NCBI RefSeq assembly: GCF_004379255.2
Contig: NC_056041.1
Coordinates: 17,639,559 to 17,703,558, forward strand
From: Salvia splendens
Taxonomy: Eukaryota > Streptophyta > Magnoliopsida > Lamiales > Lamiaceae
Length of the DNA: 64,000 nucleotides
Direction: 5' to 3'
In this document: positions 24,813 to 36,689 of the stretch, piece by piece
How the letters are laid out: the number at the start of each line of letters is the position of its first letter
Position numbering within the stretch: the first letter of the stretch is position 1
The notes under the pieces: model-generated
Databases searched by the model: none
What the model saw: the letters and a program-made list of their open reading frames with translations, nothing else
Told to the model about the DNA's origin: nothing
Position numbers and translations under genes: made by a program

Positions 24813-24820
24813 TATTTATA
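24813..24820 (-). promoter_or_regulatory. TATA box of MIR396 (minus)
   Basis: TATAAATA on the minus strand lies about 140 bases upstream of the mature miRNA. It is followed by a (CT)n tract (24766-24782 in plus coordinates), paralleling the CT-rich leader of the plus-strand gene. Confidence 0.6.
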
Positions 24821-24916
24821 GGAGAATTGGAAGTCATTTCCACCAATCCCGAGAAGAATATATGGCCTATTCAAAAGCTGACTACTTAATCCATTATCAC
24901 ATGTAATTTTACATTT

Positions 24917-24917
24917 A

Positions 24918-24987
<70 letters not shown>
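24917..24987. repeat. (ATT)n microsatellite
   Basis: An uninterrupted run of about 24 ATT units upstream of the minus-strand MIR396 promoter. It is likely polymorphic in length. Confidence 0.95.
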
Positions 24988-25133
24988 TTCCTATGTTGTC
25001 AATTAGTATACCATTTCAAAATGCTATTGCAGATTTTAGCAAAACTTATTGTTTATATGTCATTATTGCTGATTCTTTACTTTTTCAATGTTGCAGTACA
25101 CATTAGTTTAGAGGGTTTTTCATCAATTCAGTA

Positions 25134-25375
25134 CTTCCACCGTCCTATGTTAGGAGTTCCATTTGATTTCAGAATGAATTTTAAAAAATGTGAAGAAAAA
25201 TTAGTAAAAAAAATAGTGAAATATGGGTCCTACTTTAATTTTATAATAAAATGGAAGTGAAAAATGATTAGTGGAATGTGGGGCATATTACCATTTATGT
25301 AATATTACAACCGAGACTCCTAAAGCGAGACACCCAAAAATGGTAAATCGGAACTGCTAAATGGAACGGAGGGAA
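25134..25375. mobile_element. Stowaway-like MITE
   Basis: The left end CTTCCACCGTCC and the right end GGAACGGAGGGAA are inverse and flanked by TA. Length is about 240 bp. The interior includes GGAGTTCC / GGAACTGC type subterminal repeats and is non-coding. Confidence 0.75.
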
Positions 25376-26637
25376 TATTATTTTCCGAAATCAAGTTTTT
25401 CGAAATAAAGTGTTGTAATTATAACAAACGAATATTTTTTAGTACTTAGTGGAGTATTTTATTTTCCAAAAGAGAGACACGAGCAAATGTGTGTGTGATA
25501 ATTATATGTGTGGGTAGGATCGATGCAAGGTAGCGGATCCAACGGTCCCTAATGGTTCACTTTTGGGACACATAAGAAAAGGTCCCTACGTAGATCTGTC
25601 CATTCGTGGGCTTGTTGCGTATATCTAAGTTTATATATCATCTTAATTTAATTATATTTAGCTATATCTATGGCGCAGTGTTTAATTATATCTCTATTAT
25701 AGTATCTTATAAATGAGTGTCTTTAATTTAAATTATTTCATTTTACATCTTCCGTATGTTATATTCAAATTATCAATTAGAACGTGATCAAAACGGCTAC
25801 CAAATTCAAATTGCTTGATTTGTGGGAATTATAAAATTCAAAATTATAAAATGGAGGAGCAGGTTTTATAATTAATCTCTCTTTATGTGATAGATGTGTC
25901 TGCTCGAATATTCAGATTAATGTCTTAATTACACAATCTAACCATGAATAAGTCATATATACTCCATATATGTGTTTGTACTATTATCGATTTGCATTAG
26001 TTGTCTATTTAAAAATCCATCACTTGTATTTATGTTCTAGAATCTCTTTAATTTACACCTAATGCAATTCTCCTTAAAATCACATTTAACACTAACTAAT
26101 GTTGAGTTCAACGATACATGTATTATAAATTAAATAAATTAATCAAGAATAGTTTATTAGTTCTGTAAGTAACATGTCTGGTACATGAGAACATTAAGAG
26201 CTCATTTGATTAGAAGATATGTATAGGAAGATTTGCAAAGTAAGATAATAAATGCGGGCTTCGTGTCAAGATAAGTTCATATGAGAGTTTTTTCGTTGTT
26301 GTTTGGTAGACAAGAAATAAGGCATAAATGCCATCCGACCAAATTTGTGAGATACATATCCTTGTATTTTGAGGAAAAAACTGCGGGCTTAGATGGGCCA
26401 TAGACGATAACACATGCTTACATGACAGGTTAACTATGATACCAAACACTTGGAAATAGTCATATAATTAAGTATCTATATCTAGGCATTACCAACTTAT
26501 CAAATAGGTCACATTTATAATTAACTACATTACGGTAATATAGTACTCCCTTCGTCCCATAATAGATGTCACACTTTTCTTTTTAGCTTGTCCCTAAGTA
26601 TGAGAAATTAGGGCGAACCCAATAACCTTAATATATA

Positions 26638-26904
26638 TTCCATCCGTTCTAAAAAATTAAACAAGCTTGTATATGACACGAGTTTTAATGTGTAATTGAT
26701 AAAGTAAGAAAGATAAGAAAAAAAAAGAGTGGAAGAGAGAGAGAAGAAAAAAAAAGTATTGGAAATAGTGTCAGTTGTGAATCCACATTATTATTGGTGT
26801 GTAACTGGTTAAATATTTTTTATATTTAGATTTAGTTTAATTTTGTAGGGAATGACAGAAAATGGTAAAACTAGTAGTATATTTTTTTTTGTACGGATGG
26901 AGTG
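26638..26904. mobile_element. Stowaway-like MITE
   Basis: The ends TTCCATCCGTTC and, inverted, GTACGGATGGAGTG are bordered by TA. The interior is AT/GA-rich and non-coding. The termini are diverged. Confidence 0.65.
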
Positions 26905-27125
26905 TATAATACCTGGCTACTACTAGTCTACTAGTATATACCAATATATAATAAATTAATAATACATCGCTACCATTATTTCTATAATTTTTTTGTCTGA
27001 ATTTCAATCATGAAATTGTCACGATCTCACTATTCAGATAGATCATTTGTATATTTTCTCAAAAAAACATTTTTATGGTGAATGTTAGTAATTTATTTAC
27101 ATAAAGAGCGTCATGGTATTTTTAA

Positions 27126-27131
<6 letters not shown>

Positions 27132-27162
<31 letters not shown>
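27132..27162. repeat. (TA)n microsatellite
   Basis: A run of about 15 TA units, followed by TGTACCGTG. Confidence 0.9.
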
Positions 27163-27166
<4 letters not shown>

Positions 27167-27823
27167 CGTGTAATCATATGTTCAAAGCCCCCACCAACAG
27201 AAATTAATGAATAGTACATCCAAATTATATACAGTAGTACTATATACTATATGCACACCCATGTAAGCCTACAATTACTGAAAATAGACGTTATTTGAAG
27301 TTGTGGTAAAATCAATTGCACCAATAACAAAATGATTATATTTAAGTTCAGTCAATTTTTCACTTTTGCATTTAATAATTGTATACGGATGCGAATATTG
27401 TTGGCGAAGTTTTTTGTAGTAATATTTATTGAAGCTAACTTATTACGATTTGTGAAACCCAAACCTTATTTTTATCGTTAATTAATTAATTAATTAATAG
27501 TACTCCAAAAGAGATGGGAATGGTGATAAATAAATTAAGATTAATAATAATAATGATGAATTAAGAGTGAGTCCACATGGTAGCATGTGAGGGTGACCCA
27601 CAGATGAGATGCACTCCGTATTTTCCGGACAAAGGTCCCTCTGTCGGGTATTCATGCTCGACATCTTCTCTTTCTACAATATCATTTCCCAATCCCACCT
27701 CTTCAAATACTACTATTGTTAATTTGTTATGTAAAAAAAGTACTCGTGACACTCTCAATATTTTATTTCTAACTGCTAAAATTATGCTATCTTCATTCCA
27801 CAATAATAGATGCATTTCATTTT

Positions 27824-27986
27824 GAGCACTCATTTTTAAAAAATTGATAATAAATGGTTAAAATAGAGAAAAAGTAAAATAAAATAGAGAATAGTATAAA
27901 GAAGAGTATTATCTACCTTATTCTCTATCTTACTTTACTATTTCTCTATTTTAACCATTTATTATCATTTTTACAAAACAAGTGTT
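27824..27986. repeat. Palindromic hairpin, MITE core
   Basis: AATAAATGGTTAAAATAGAG and its inverse CTCTATTTTAACCATTTATT form two arms joined at a centre near 27905. GAGCACT and AGTGTT words at the ends resemble the 11944-12180 MITE, so this is probably a related Stowaway element with decayed termini. Confidence 0.7.
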
Positions 27987-29239
27987 TTATGCATAATTGG
28001 TAAAGTAAAAGAGAAGGGAAAAATGTGATGGAAGTAGTGTTAGTGGACTGTGGGGTCCATATTTAGAATGATGTTGCAATGATGTGTATAATTAGTAATA
28101 ATAGTTTAAAACTTTTTAATTTTAGAATTAGTCTAATTTTAATGAACGGTCAAAAATAGTAAAACTTATCTATTTTTTGTGGACAGAGTATAACTTATAC
28201 TACTTACATTCTAACAACAGACCAATTTTTAAGTAAGAGCTAAAGATAATTTCAGATAATTTTAAGTAACAAAATAGTTTGATTAAGGCTTTTAATTAGC
28301 TCTCCCCTTTCACTTGTATCCGATCCGCGGTAGTAGACAAACAAACTTATAAATATGAATAAATTTTTGTTCCAAATCCAAAAAATTAAAGAATTTTGAG
28401 CCGTCAAGACAGAGTTGCACAGTTTTTAAAGCAATTGCTGTGTGTATGAGAGAGGTTCATGTGATTGGGCGTTCCATGTTAGGGCATAAGGTGATGGAAG
28501 ATGTCGATGACGAATCTATACTAATCTAAAGTGACAGTTTGATAAAAAGACAATTTTATCCTTTTTGGAGGGAAAATGTGAAGCTATTTTGTTTACCCGT
28601 TTGGTCATTTTGAGAAATGACAATCATTGGATAGAAAAGAGGCAGCTCCTATTGAGCCATAGTAGCTTCTCAAATAAGATTAAACAAGGGGTTTGTTTAA
28701 GTCAACAGTAAATGCCACCACTCCGTTCACGTAAACTTAAGTCTGACTCTGTGCAGAGCAAATTATAAGAAAAAACTTGGCTGAAATTAAAATTTCCACT
28801 AAAGCAAGCCATATGAACACCAGGTATTGATACTGAGTCATTCTCCATAAACTACAAGAATGCTCGCAAGATATCAAAAGAACATATTTTCAGTTAGAAC
28901 ATCATATAAACTCCCGAACACAGCTAAATTTATCACCGAAATCCACAAATCTCGTGATGGGAAGCTACTCACATAACCAGAATTCAAGAGCTACAAGTTA
29001 ACAACTTAAATCATTATATTGAAGCACATTCAAGATTACTAACCTGCCTACTGTGCAACTTCCAGAAAAGCAAAAGAAAATGTGGAAAAAAACTATCCAA
29101 AAGATATTTTCCACAACTTATGAATATACAAATTCAACTAATTAATGAGAAGTAATAAGCTACACGCCTAATACATATAGCCAATTAAAATTGATCAAAC
29201 AAGGCAGCTGCACCCAAGTGTTAAAGTCGATTATCTTAC

Positions 29240-29642
29240 CCCAGTTGATTTCACCCTTTCACAATGAAGTTAGACGACACGGGTGACAGCGGTGAGTCCA
29301 GCCACTGAATGCAGTGGCGACAGTGACGTGAGAGAGGCGTGAGATAAAAAAACGAGAGGAAGAAAGGGAGAGTAGGGAGAAAAACAGGCGAGGCGGTCGG
29401 CGGTGGGCGATGGAATGAGAGATGAGAAAAGGAGAGGGCGGCGGGGGGCGGCTGCTAGCCGAGAGAGACGCCGGAGCTTACCACAGCTTGGCTGGAAAAT
29501 TCGGTGGGCGTGAAACGGGGAGGAATAACTGACAATGCGGGCGGCGAAGAGAGCCCCGGCGAGGAACGAAGAAGCCACCGGTCTGGCAGCGCCGATAGGG
29601 AGAGAAAGAGAGAGAAATAGGCGCTACTCTCCTTTAGGGTTT
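29240..29642 (-). pseudogene. Putative captured first exon of a host gene
   Basis: On the minus strand a telo-box (AAACCCTAAA, 29642-29633) is followed by a CT-rich leader. An open frame then begins GTG GCT TCT TCG TTC, reading like a transit-peptide N-terminus (MASSFLAGALFAARIVS if the GTG was once ATG), rich in Ser, Arg, Ala and Leu. The segment ends at a splice-donor-like GGG/GTAAGATA at 29240. Base composition is far more GC-rich than its surroundings. Telo-boxes are typical of genes for ribosomal and organellar housekeeping proteins. I do not recognise the protein. Capture by the Helitron is inferred from its position between the element ends. Confidence 0.5.
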
Positions 29643-30383
29643 AGAAAATTTATGTAATACTACAATATATTATTTGGGCTTTAGTTGGGCTTTTAGAGTT
29701 TGAAAACTATGGAGTACTAATATATGTATACCATGTATGTTTTAATTCGGATTTTTAATGTATTAGGTTTTATAGTTTATAGTTTATAGTTTATAGTTTA
29801 AAGTTTAAATTATAAAAGTATAATTTTATACTATTTGATATATTTTTATTTAATAAAATATAGACTTCTTGATTATGATTGTTTTCTTGGAATATATTTC
29901 TTATGATACAATAATACTCCATTTTAATACTAATTTTTGTTTTGCATACAAGAATATTTAGTTATGAGTTAAGAAATTAAATAATGGTTGTTTCAAGTGG
30001 ATATGCTTGCATGTTGGATTAATTGAGTCTTCTAATATAAACTACTATATATATTATGGGTTACAAAAACAATAAACTAAAAAAATAAAGAAGAAAGAAA
30101 GAAGACGATGGATTACAATTCACACTTGATATAACTAACTTCGTTCCTCCAATATTATGCAATCCAACAATATCATGTAATACACATTTATTGGAAGGAA
30201 CAAAATACATCGTAAATTAATATTTTGTATGTAATTTTTAAAAAATATGCGTTAATACTTTATGAAGTACTAAAATTGAATAATCTACATGTAAATCAAG
30301 AATAATGCTAACATGTTATAAAGTGCTTACAAAAAGTGATTATTTTATCAGTATAATCTTTTACAAATATTGTTAAATCATCA

Positions 30384-30998
30384 TCCTTTTATTTGAGTTC
30401 TGATAGTATCTCAAACTCATATTTGACATCAAATGGATTGGTTGAGATACATTCTGTTGAATTTTTTAATAAGTTGAAGTGTTCAGGTACACCTAATAAT
30501 GAATTGTTATTGAAAGTTGGTACTCCTGTGATGTTGTTAAGGAATATAGATCATTCAAATGGATTGTGTAATGGCACCAGACTGATAATTACGCGTTTGG
30601 GTGATTATGTTTTGAAGTGACAAGTATTGGGTGGCCATAATGTTGGTCATAAAGTTTTGATTCCCCGAATGTCTTTAATACCATCTGATCCAAGGTTGCC
30701 ATTCAAATTCCAACGACGACAATTTTCTTTGGCTGTGTCGTATGCAATGACCATTAACAAAAGTCAAGGTCAATCTCTGTCTCATGTTGGATTATTTTTA
30801 CGAAAACCAGTCTTTAGTCATGGACAGTTGTATTTTGCTATATCCAGAGTTACGAGTCGTGGAGGTCTTAAGATTTTAGTTTGTGGAGATGAAGATGATA
30901 ATAGAAGCGATGCTACTGTTAATGTTGTTTACAAAGATGTTTTTTCAAAACTTATGAACTGTTTGTTGGTTTGTTGTTGTTCTAATTTTTCTCTTTAA
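30384..30998 (+). pseudogene. Helitron helicase, C-terminal remnant
   Basis: The frame begins in YLSSDSI and runs through GTPVMLLRNID, NGLCNGTRLI, then an in-frame TGA at 30618, and continues in the same frame with [19 protein letters not shown] and [16 protein letters not shown]. These are the late motifs of the PIF1-like SF1B helicase domain that ends the Helitron RepHel protein. The Walker A/B region, and all of the Rep nuclease, are missing. It ends at a stop 332 bases before the Helitron terminus, the usual order. Confidence 0.9.
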
Positions 30999-31301
30999 TC
31001 TCTACTCAAATAACAAGTTCTTTATTTGTGTATCTTATTCTAACTAACTCATACTATTAGATCATTAGGCATACATCTCTTATTTGTCATTTATTTTACT
31101 CCACTTATGGTTTGTTCTATTTGTATAAAATTGATTACCGAATATGAAATATTTCATTTATAGTTGATGAGTAAATTCTTCATTTATTATAAATCTTTTA
31201 TTTATAATCACATTTATGTTTTTGTAAATCTTTATATTGTTTTTAATTCTTAATTTCTATATTTCATTAAAATTTATATTGATTATTTAAAAATTATATG
31301 C

Positions 31302-31330
31302 CCCGTGCATAGCACGGGTGTAAATACTAG
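31302..31330 (+). other. Helitron 3' terminal hairpin and CTAG
   Basis: A perfect 7-bp stem with an ATA loop lies a few bases before CTAG. It is the transposition terminator of the Helitron. Confidence 0.92.
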
Positions 31331-32107
31331 TGTGTGTTAATGGTATAGATTAGCTGGCAAACACTAATTCTTGTTATGGAGTATTATTAAGCAGCTGTAA
31401 CCTTATTAGTTATTATTAAATACTATTTGTCCATAGATTGATTAGATGTCACCAATTATCTTTTCCTTGTTAGTTCATCTGTCACCTATGGTAACTTCAT
31501 ATATTCATATGCAAATTACCGCTTCATCATTAAAGTTGTTTAGTGGGAATTTGACTGTAATTAATTTAAATTTTCGTTGTAGAATATCCCATTTTATGTT
31601 TCATATTTGTAAATAAGGTTAAATCAGATTATATCCCAATTCTGTTGATAGTGTTTTAAATAAAAAAAATCAACGAAATCCGTTGTTTGGCTTGTTAATT
31701 TTAAAGCTTTTTTTTGGGTAATTACCATATATATATCCACTGGCGGGCCCAATGATTTATAGGAATCTCGATGAACGAATTTTCAAATTTTAGTTTGCTA
31801 TACAAATAAATTTCTCCTAGCTAGGTTGTACTACATATTAATATCGCGTCGAAAATGGCACTCCTTTCTATCTAAGTAAACAATACTAGTATTTTTAGTT
31901 TTTTTATTCCCTAATAATTAAGTGTCCTATTTTAAAATTTGAGAGTATAGTGTTAACATTTTTTCTATTTACCATTATTTAGTATTTTCAGAAATATAGT
32001 AATTAGTTGTATATATGTACATTTTATATGATGATTAATAAGGTTATAGAGATATAGATTCTATTTTTCAATATGCATAATGGTGAAATAACAAAACCGT
32101 TAAAACG
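31331..32107. other. Intergenic spacer
   Basis: AT-rich, no gene or repeat I can support between the Helitron and the next Harbinger element. Confidence 0.5.
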
Positions 32108-32110
32108 TTA

Positions 32111-34150
32111 GAGCACCCATAACGGTGGACGGACGGCGTCCGTCCGTCTGTGCCAGCGGCACGGAAGACGTCGTCCGCCGCTGCGCTCGCGCCGCTGGCA
32201 CGGCGCTGCTCGATGCATCGAGCACGTCCGTGCCAACGAGCAGGTGACGTGTCGACGGCTGATTGGGCAACCACATAGCCGTTGCATTTGAATATTTTTT
32301 TTTTCAAAAATTCGGTTTTTAATTATAAAAATCAATTAAAAATAAAATAATATTTTTCCAATCCCAAAAAATGGCCGTTTTTTTTGCCCGTTTTTCTGTA
32401 TTTTTTTATTTTTTTAAATTTTTTCTCAAAATCATCGATAAATACACACATTCATCATCCATTTTCCACATCAAATCATCTCTCATTCATATTTTTCATA
32501 CAACTTATCTACACCTTCATCTCTCACTCAAAACCTCAAATGAATTTCACCCATCTTATTGCGGAAGCGGAGCGCGAAGAACAAGAATACTACGAATAAC
32601 ATCGTGCCGCTTATGATGCATATGTCGCAGCGAATACATCCGCCCCTCCTCCTCAACCAACTAGATCAACTCGCTGCTACATCCATCGTGACCGGGAGGG
32701 AGCCCACGAAAGGCTCGTTGCTGACTATTTTGCCAACCAGCGGCGGTTTCCGGCGGATTACTTCAGGCGTCGTTTTCGCATGTCAAAGCGTTTGTTTATG
32801 CGTATTGTCAACACATTGTCCGCCCTTGTTGAATTCTTCCAAACAGGTCTAGATGCAGCCGGCCGGCAAAGTATCGCGCCGTTGCAGAAGTGTACATGTG
32901 CCATCCGACAACTCGCTACTGGGTAAACGGCCGACCTCTTCAACGAGTATTTGCATATCGGTGAGTCCACTGGAATCCTTTGTCTTAAAAATTTTTGCGT
33001 GGGCGTTCGTACAGCTTTCGGTGATGAATTCCTTCGGGCACCCACCACCGATGATTGCCAACGGTTGCTTCGTCTTCACGAATCAGTCCATGACTTTCCC
33101 GGAATGCTTGGCAGCATTGACTGCATGCATTGGAGGTGGAAGAATTGCCCGACTGCTTGGAGGGGGCAACACTTAAGCGGCCACAAAGGTGGCGGCCCAA
33201 CACTTATCCTTGAGGCGGTCGCCGACTACCACCTATTGATTTGGCATGCATATTTCGGCGTTGCCGAATCCAACAACGACTTGAACGTGCTCTATTCTTC
33301 ACCCCTCTTCAATGATGTGTTGAATGGTGTAGCACCGGCGATCGACTTCACCGTCAACGGAAATACATACCACATGAGTTACTATCTCGCCGATGGTATC
33401 TACCCAAGGTGGTCGACTTTCGTGAAGACACTCAGCAACCCGCAAGACCCGAGACGGGTTCTTTTTGCGCAGTGTCAAGAGTCCGTGCGGAAAGACGTCG
33501 AAAGAGCCTTTGGGGTCCTTCAAGCCCGATTCAACATTGTGAAGGCCCCGGCTCGGCTGTGGTACTTGAACAATATCGCCGACATCATGTACACGTGTAT
33601 TATCTTACACAAAATCATTATAGCCGACGAAGGACCGAGGGCGGCTAGCTTCTACGACGAGGATGAAGCCGGAAGCTCAAGCGCGAGCTCTCTCCCACGC
33701 CGAGGTGTGCATACGACGGTGGGTGAGAGGATCCAAACAAGGCACACAATGCGTGATACCCGAACCCACGTTGAGCTACAAGAAGACCTAATCAAATACA
33801 TGTGGGCGAAATTCGGCAACGCGTAGTGGGTTTTTTTAATTTTACGAATTTAATTATGTAATTTTTACTTTTTAGTATTTTAATTATGTAATTTTTAATT
33901 TTTAAGATTTTAATTATGTAATTTTTATTTTTTAGGATTTTAATTATGTCTTTTTATTTTATTTGTAATTTGTAATATTATTTCAGTTTTTTTAATGAAT
34001 TTTAATGTTATGGGAATGTTTTTATTTAAAATGAATTGTGCTCGTCCTTGCGGAAGAGCACAACTGTGGGTGTTGTGCTCTTGCCTAAGAGCAGGCAGGA
34101 ATAGTAGCGTCGGGCCCACAACCGTGCTCGTTGGCAAGAGCACGGTGCTC
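32111..34150 (+). mobile_element. PIF/Harbinger element, ORF2-only half
   Basis: It begins GAGCACCCATAACGG and ends with an inverted CACGGTGCTC, flanked by TTA duplications (32108-32110 and 34151-34153). The GC-rich left end (GGACGGACGGCGTCCGT, GGCACGGCGCTGCTCGATG) and the right end (GTGCTCTTGCCTAAGAGCAG and GGCAAGAGCAC) closely match those of the element at 53.1 kb. The repeated TTTTAATTATGTAATTTTT trailer after the gene is also shared. It carries only the transposase; the Myb-like ORF1 is absent. Confidence 0.92.
32540..33826 (+). pseudogene. Harbinger transposase, near-intact, two stops
   Basis: From ATG at 32540 (MNFTHLIAEAEREEQ) a single frame of 429 codons runs to TAG at 33824, broken only by TAA at 32597 (codon 20) and TAA at 32924 (codon 129). 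The uninterrupted part from Met at 32951 (291 residues) keeps the whole DDE_4 core: Asp57 in GSIDCMHW, Asp148 in YYLADGIYP and Glu184 in KDVERAFGVLQ. The N-terminal third with the helix-turn-helix-like segment (YFRRRFRMSKRLFMRIV) is upstream of the second stop. The protein cleaves DNA at Harbinger ends and normally needs the ORF1 partner. Only two substitutions separate it from a full-length frame, so inactivation looks recent. Confidence 0.9.
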
Positions 34151-34439
34151 TTAGTAATTTGTTTTTGCTCTACATAGTCTTTGCATGTTGTTCTAGAGTT
34201 CAGATATTGTGGAAAACAGTATGCCATCATCCATTGCATAAAACAATACTTGTAATTTTTAAAGAAAAAAAAAGACCCAAACATAACCCATTTGCCTTGA
34301 TTTGGACTTAATTGGACACAATATCTCAGAAAGTAACAAACTTATCGCACTTAATATGTCCCTTTTTTTGTGCTCATGAAAATTTTGTTTGTGCGCTTAT
34401 TAAATCTATATTTATATTCAATAGTTTACCAATCTCATA

Positions 34440-34991
34440 CTCCCTCCATCCTATAAAAAATGTCATACTTGTAGGATAATACAAGATTATAGAAGGCTTT
34501 ATTTTATATGTTAAATGAAGAGAGGAAATAAAATTATTATATTAATGTGAGAGATAATTTTTTTTTAAAATGAAAATATGATATTTTTAGTAAAGATGAG
34601 ACAAACTAAAAAGAAAAATGATTATTATTAGTATTTGAAAATTTCTGCATGACATACTCAAATCTATAGAAACATAAACGAGATTATTTTTATAGTATAT
34701 GATATGAAATAATCAAACCAAAACAATAATGAGCTAGCATTGCAGAAACAAAATAAAATATTTACAAAATTAACATAAGAACACCCATATATACAAATGA
34801 AATAGATGTTTATTAAGTTAAGGTGATAAAGTATGATCATAGCAAATAAAATATATTTGAAGAAAGAATAAAGTTGCAGAGAAAATAAAGAGTCAGAGAG
34901 AAAATGTGGTCATTTTGCCAAAAGTGGAGACAATTCTATTATTATAAAACATCTCAAAATGGAACTCTATTAACACGAAACGGAGGGACTG
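34440..34991. mobile_element. Stowaway-like ends, composite or diverged MITE
   Basis: CTCCCTCCATCCTATAAAAA at the left and CGAAACGGAGGGACTG at the right are inverse and next to TA. At about 550 bp it is longer than the others and the interior shows no clear symmetry, so it could be one diverged element or two half elements. Confidence 0.5.
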
Positions 34992-36339
34992 TATGAGTTT
35001 AAGGGTTTATTGTATCAATTGCAATTCTATGCAAATTTGGCAATGATATAGAATTAAGATGTCAATTGGGATAACTCGTTTGTTCTGGCCTTCTAAGGTC
35101 AATCCTATTTGTTATAGTTCGAAACAGTCTAGTTAATTTCTTTTTTCAAACTATAAATTTTAGATTAGCTATTTTTTCCGGTTTGTTCGGACAAACCCAA
35201 TTTGCATAATAAACACTAAAAATTGATTTTGCTACTAATGTAAAGACATGTGGATTTCAACTTTTGACAACCAATTGATTATTTTTACTGAAATATTATA
35301 TTAGGAAAAAAAAATTTAAAAATGTAAGATCTGTGATGATATTTGACTTAGTGGACCATATACTATTGGTGAAAAAAAGCAAATTGAATAGAGCATGTCT
35401 TATTATTTATGCTTACTCACTCTGGCATCTTTACCATTCTCTTTCAATGGATGTATGGTACATAATATTGTACAAGTACCGGACAAGATTCGAACTGTCT
35501 ATTTAGGTGGCTACCTTTAATTTAAGACATTAAAATTATTAGAATGGATGGGTAGGTATATATTATGTTGCACAACTATATACAAATACATATACATTGT
35601 ATTCATAATACAAACACTGTATAATACACACTCTTACTTGCATTGGCCAACAATTGCATGTTCGGCTAAATTTTGAGTTGATATTTTGTCTGCACTAGTT
35701 GTTATTTCAGAAAAAAGTTAAAGAAAGAAACGAATTGTATAACACGACAACAATTTATGAGATTGAATAATATTACGGTAAGTAATTCGATGAAAATATT
35801 TAAAATTCTATGGAATTTCAGCTGCAGGCCATTCTCGAGTTTGAAATTCCTTGAAAGTAATTTAAATTAGTTATTTCACAATTTTTTTTATACAGGTAGG
35901 TTTTAAAGTACGGACGTACTAGCTTTTAAATACAAAAGATAATAGAGAAAATAGAAAATATATATTGTTATTTAACTATATTTATCAGTTTTCTTTTGCG
36001 CTGCCCAACCAACTATATTGATTTTCTTTTAGCATCTGTGGCCTACATATAACCACGTTCAATTGCCATATAATTGTTTTTTCTGTCAACTTTTAATCAT
36101 TTATATTAAAAGTAGATTTTCAAAGTCCATTATTGTAAGTTTTCATGTATCATCTATAGGGAGAGGTGCGAATAAAATCTACTTTAATTATTATTAGAAA
36201 GAGAATTAATTCTGTTCTGTGAGAAGTTTATATTTTCTTTAATTTCGTTTTGTTCACACTAAAGTTAAATATCATTATAAATATATATATTTTTTGTAGT
36301 TTTCATGATAAAAAAAATACTTTGTGCATTTACCTTACT

Positions 36340-36342
<3 letters not shown>

Positions 36343-36382
<40 letters not shown>
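36343..36382. repeat. (TA)n microsatellite at MITE insertion site
   Basis: About 20 TA units. A second short (TA)n run follows the MITE at 36690-36706, which suggests that the MITE inserted into a TA array. Confidence 0.9.
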
Positions 36383-36384
<2 letters not shown>

Positions 36385-36689
36385 TGTGATCAAATACAAA
36401 CTCTCTAAAATACAAACTATGTCACCGGAGTGTACAAATTATGTCAACGGACTGTACAAATTCTGTCACCGGGGGTCGATGTCAACGGAGTGTACAAATT
36501 ATGTCACCGGGGGGATGTACGGAGTGTACAAATTCTGTCGACGGGGGTGTCCAAATTCTGATTTTTCGATGTCAAAATGTTGACATTAGAAAAATCTCTT
36601 ATATTAACCGTTGATTAATTGTATTAAGTGAGTATGATTAAAGTTTGTATAGTTTGTATTTTAGAGAGTTTGTATTTTATCACACCCCT
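36382..36689. mobile_element. MITE with long TIRs and internal minisatellite
   Basis: The left TAGGTGTGATCAAATACAAA and the right inverse of TAGGGGTGTGATAAAATACA form inverted ends of about 37 bp, continuing CTCTCTAAAATACAAACT. The interior (36420-36560) is a degenerate tandem repeat of GGAGTGTACAAATTATGTCA-type units of about 18-36 bp, with ACCGGGGG and AACGG variants. No transposase. I cannot assign a superfamily from the termini alone. Confidence 0.8.

Larger units (their letters stand above)
25376..28514. other. Intergenic spacer with MITE remnants
   Basis: AT-rich, no gene supported. It holds a single Stowaway-like end near 26547 (CTCCCTTCGTCCCATAAT), a fuller element at 26638-26904, a (TA)n run, a TTAA repeat near 27480-27500 and a hairpin at 27824-27986. 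Frames at 27561-27833 on both strands have no recognisable motif. Confidence 0.5.
28515..31330 (+). mobile_element. Helitron, both ends present, 2.8 kb
   Basis: The 5' end is TCTATACTAATCTAAAGTGA, preceded by A. The 3' end is a GC-rich hairpin (CCCGTGC ATA GCACGGG, 31302-31318), 8 bases, then CTAG, followed by T. TC...CTAG between A and T, with a hairpin just before CTAG and no inverted repeats or duplication, is diagnostic of Helitrons. Inside are a decayed C-terminal helicase segment on the plus strand and what appears to be a captured host gene fragment on the minus strand. The element lacks the Rep nuclease and is therefore non-autonomous. Confidence 0.87.

Noticed and set aside
27561..27833. 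Overlapping frames of 82-90 codons on both strands
   Set aside because: No motif, AT-rich context, and the end falls inside a MITE-like hairpin.
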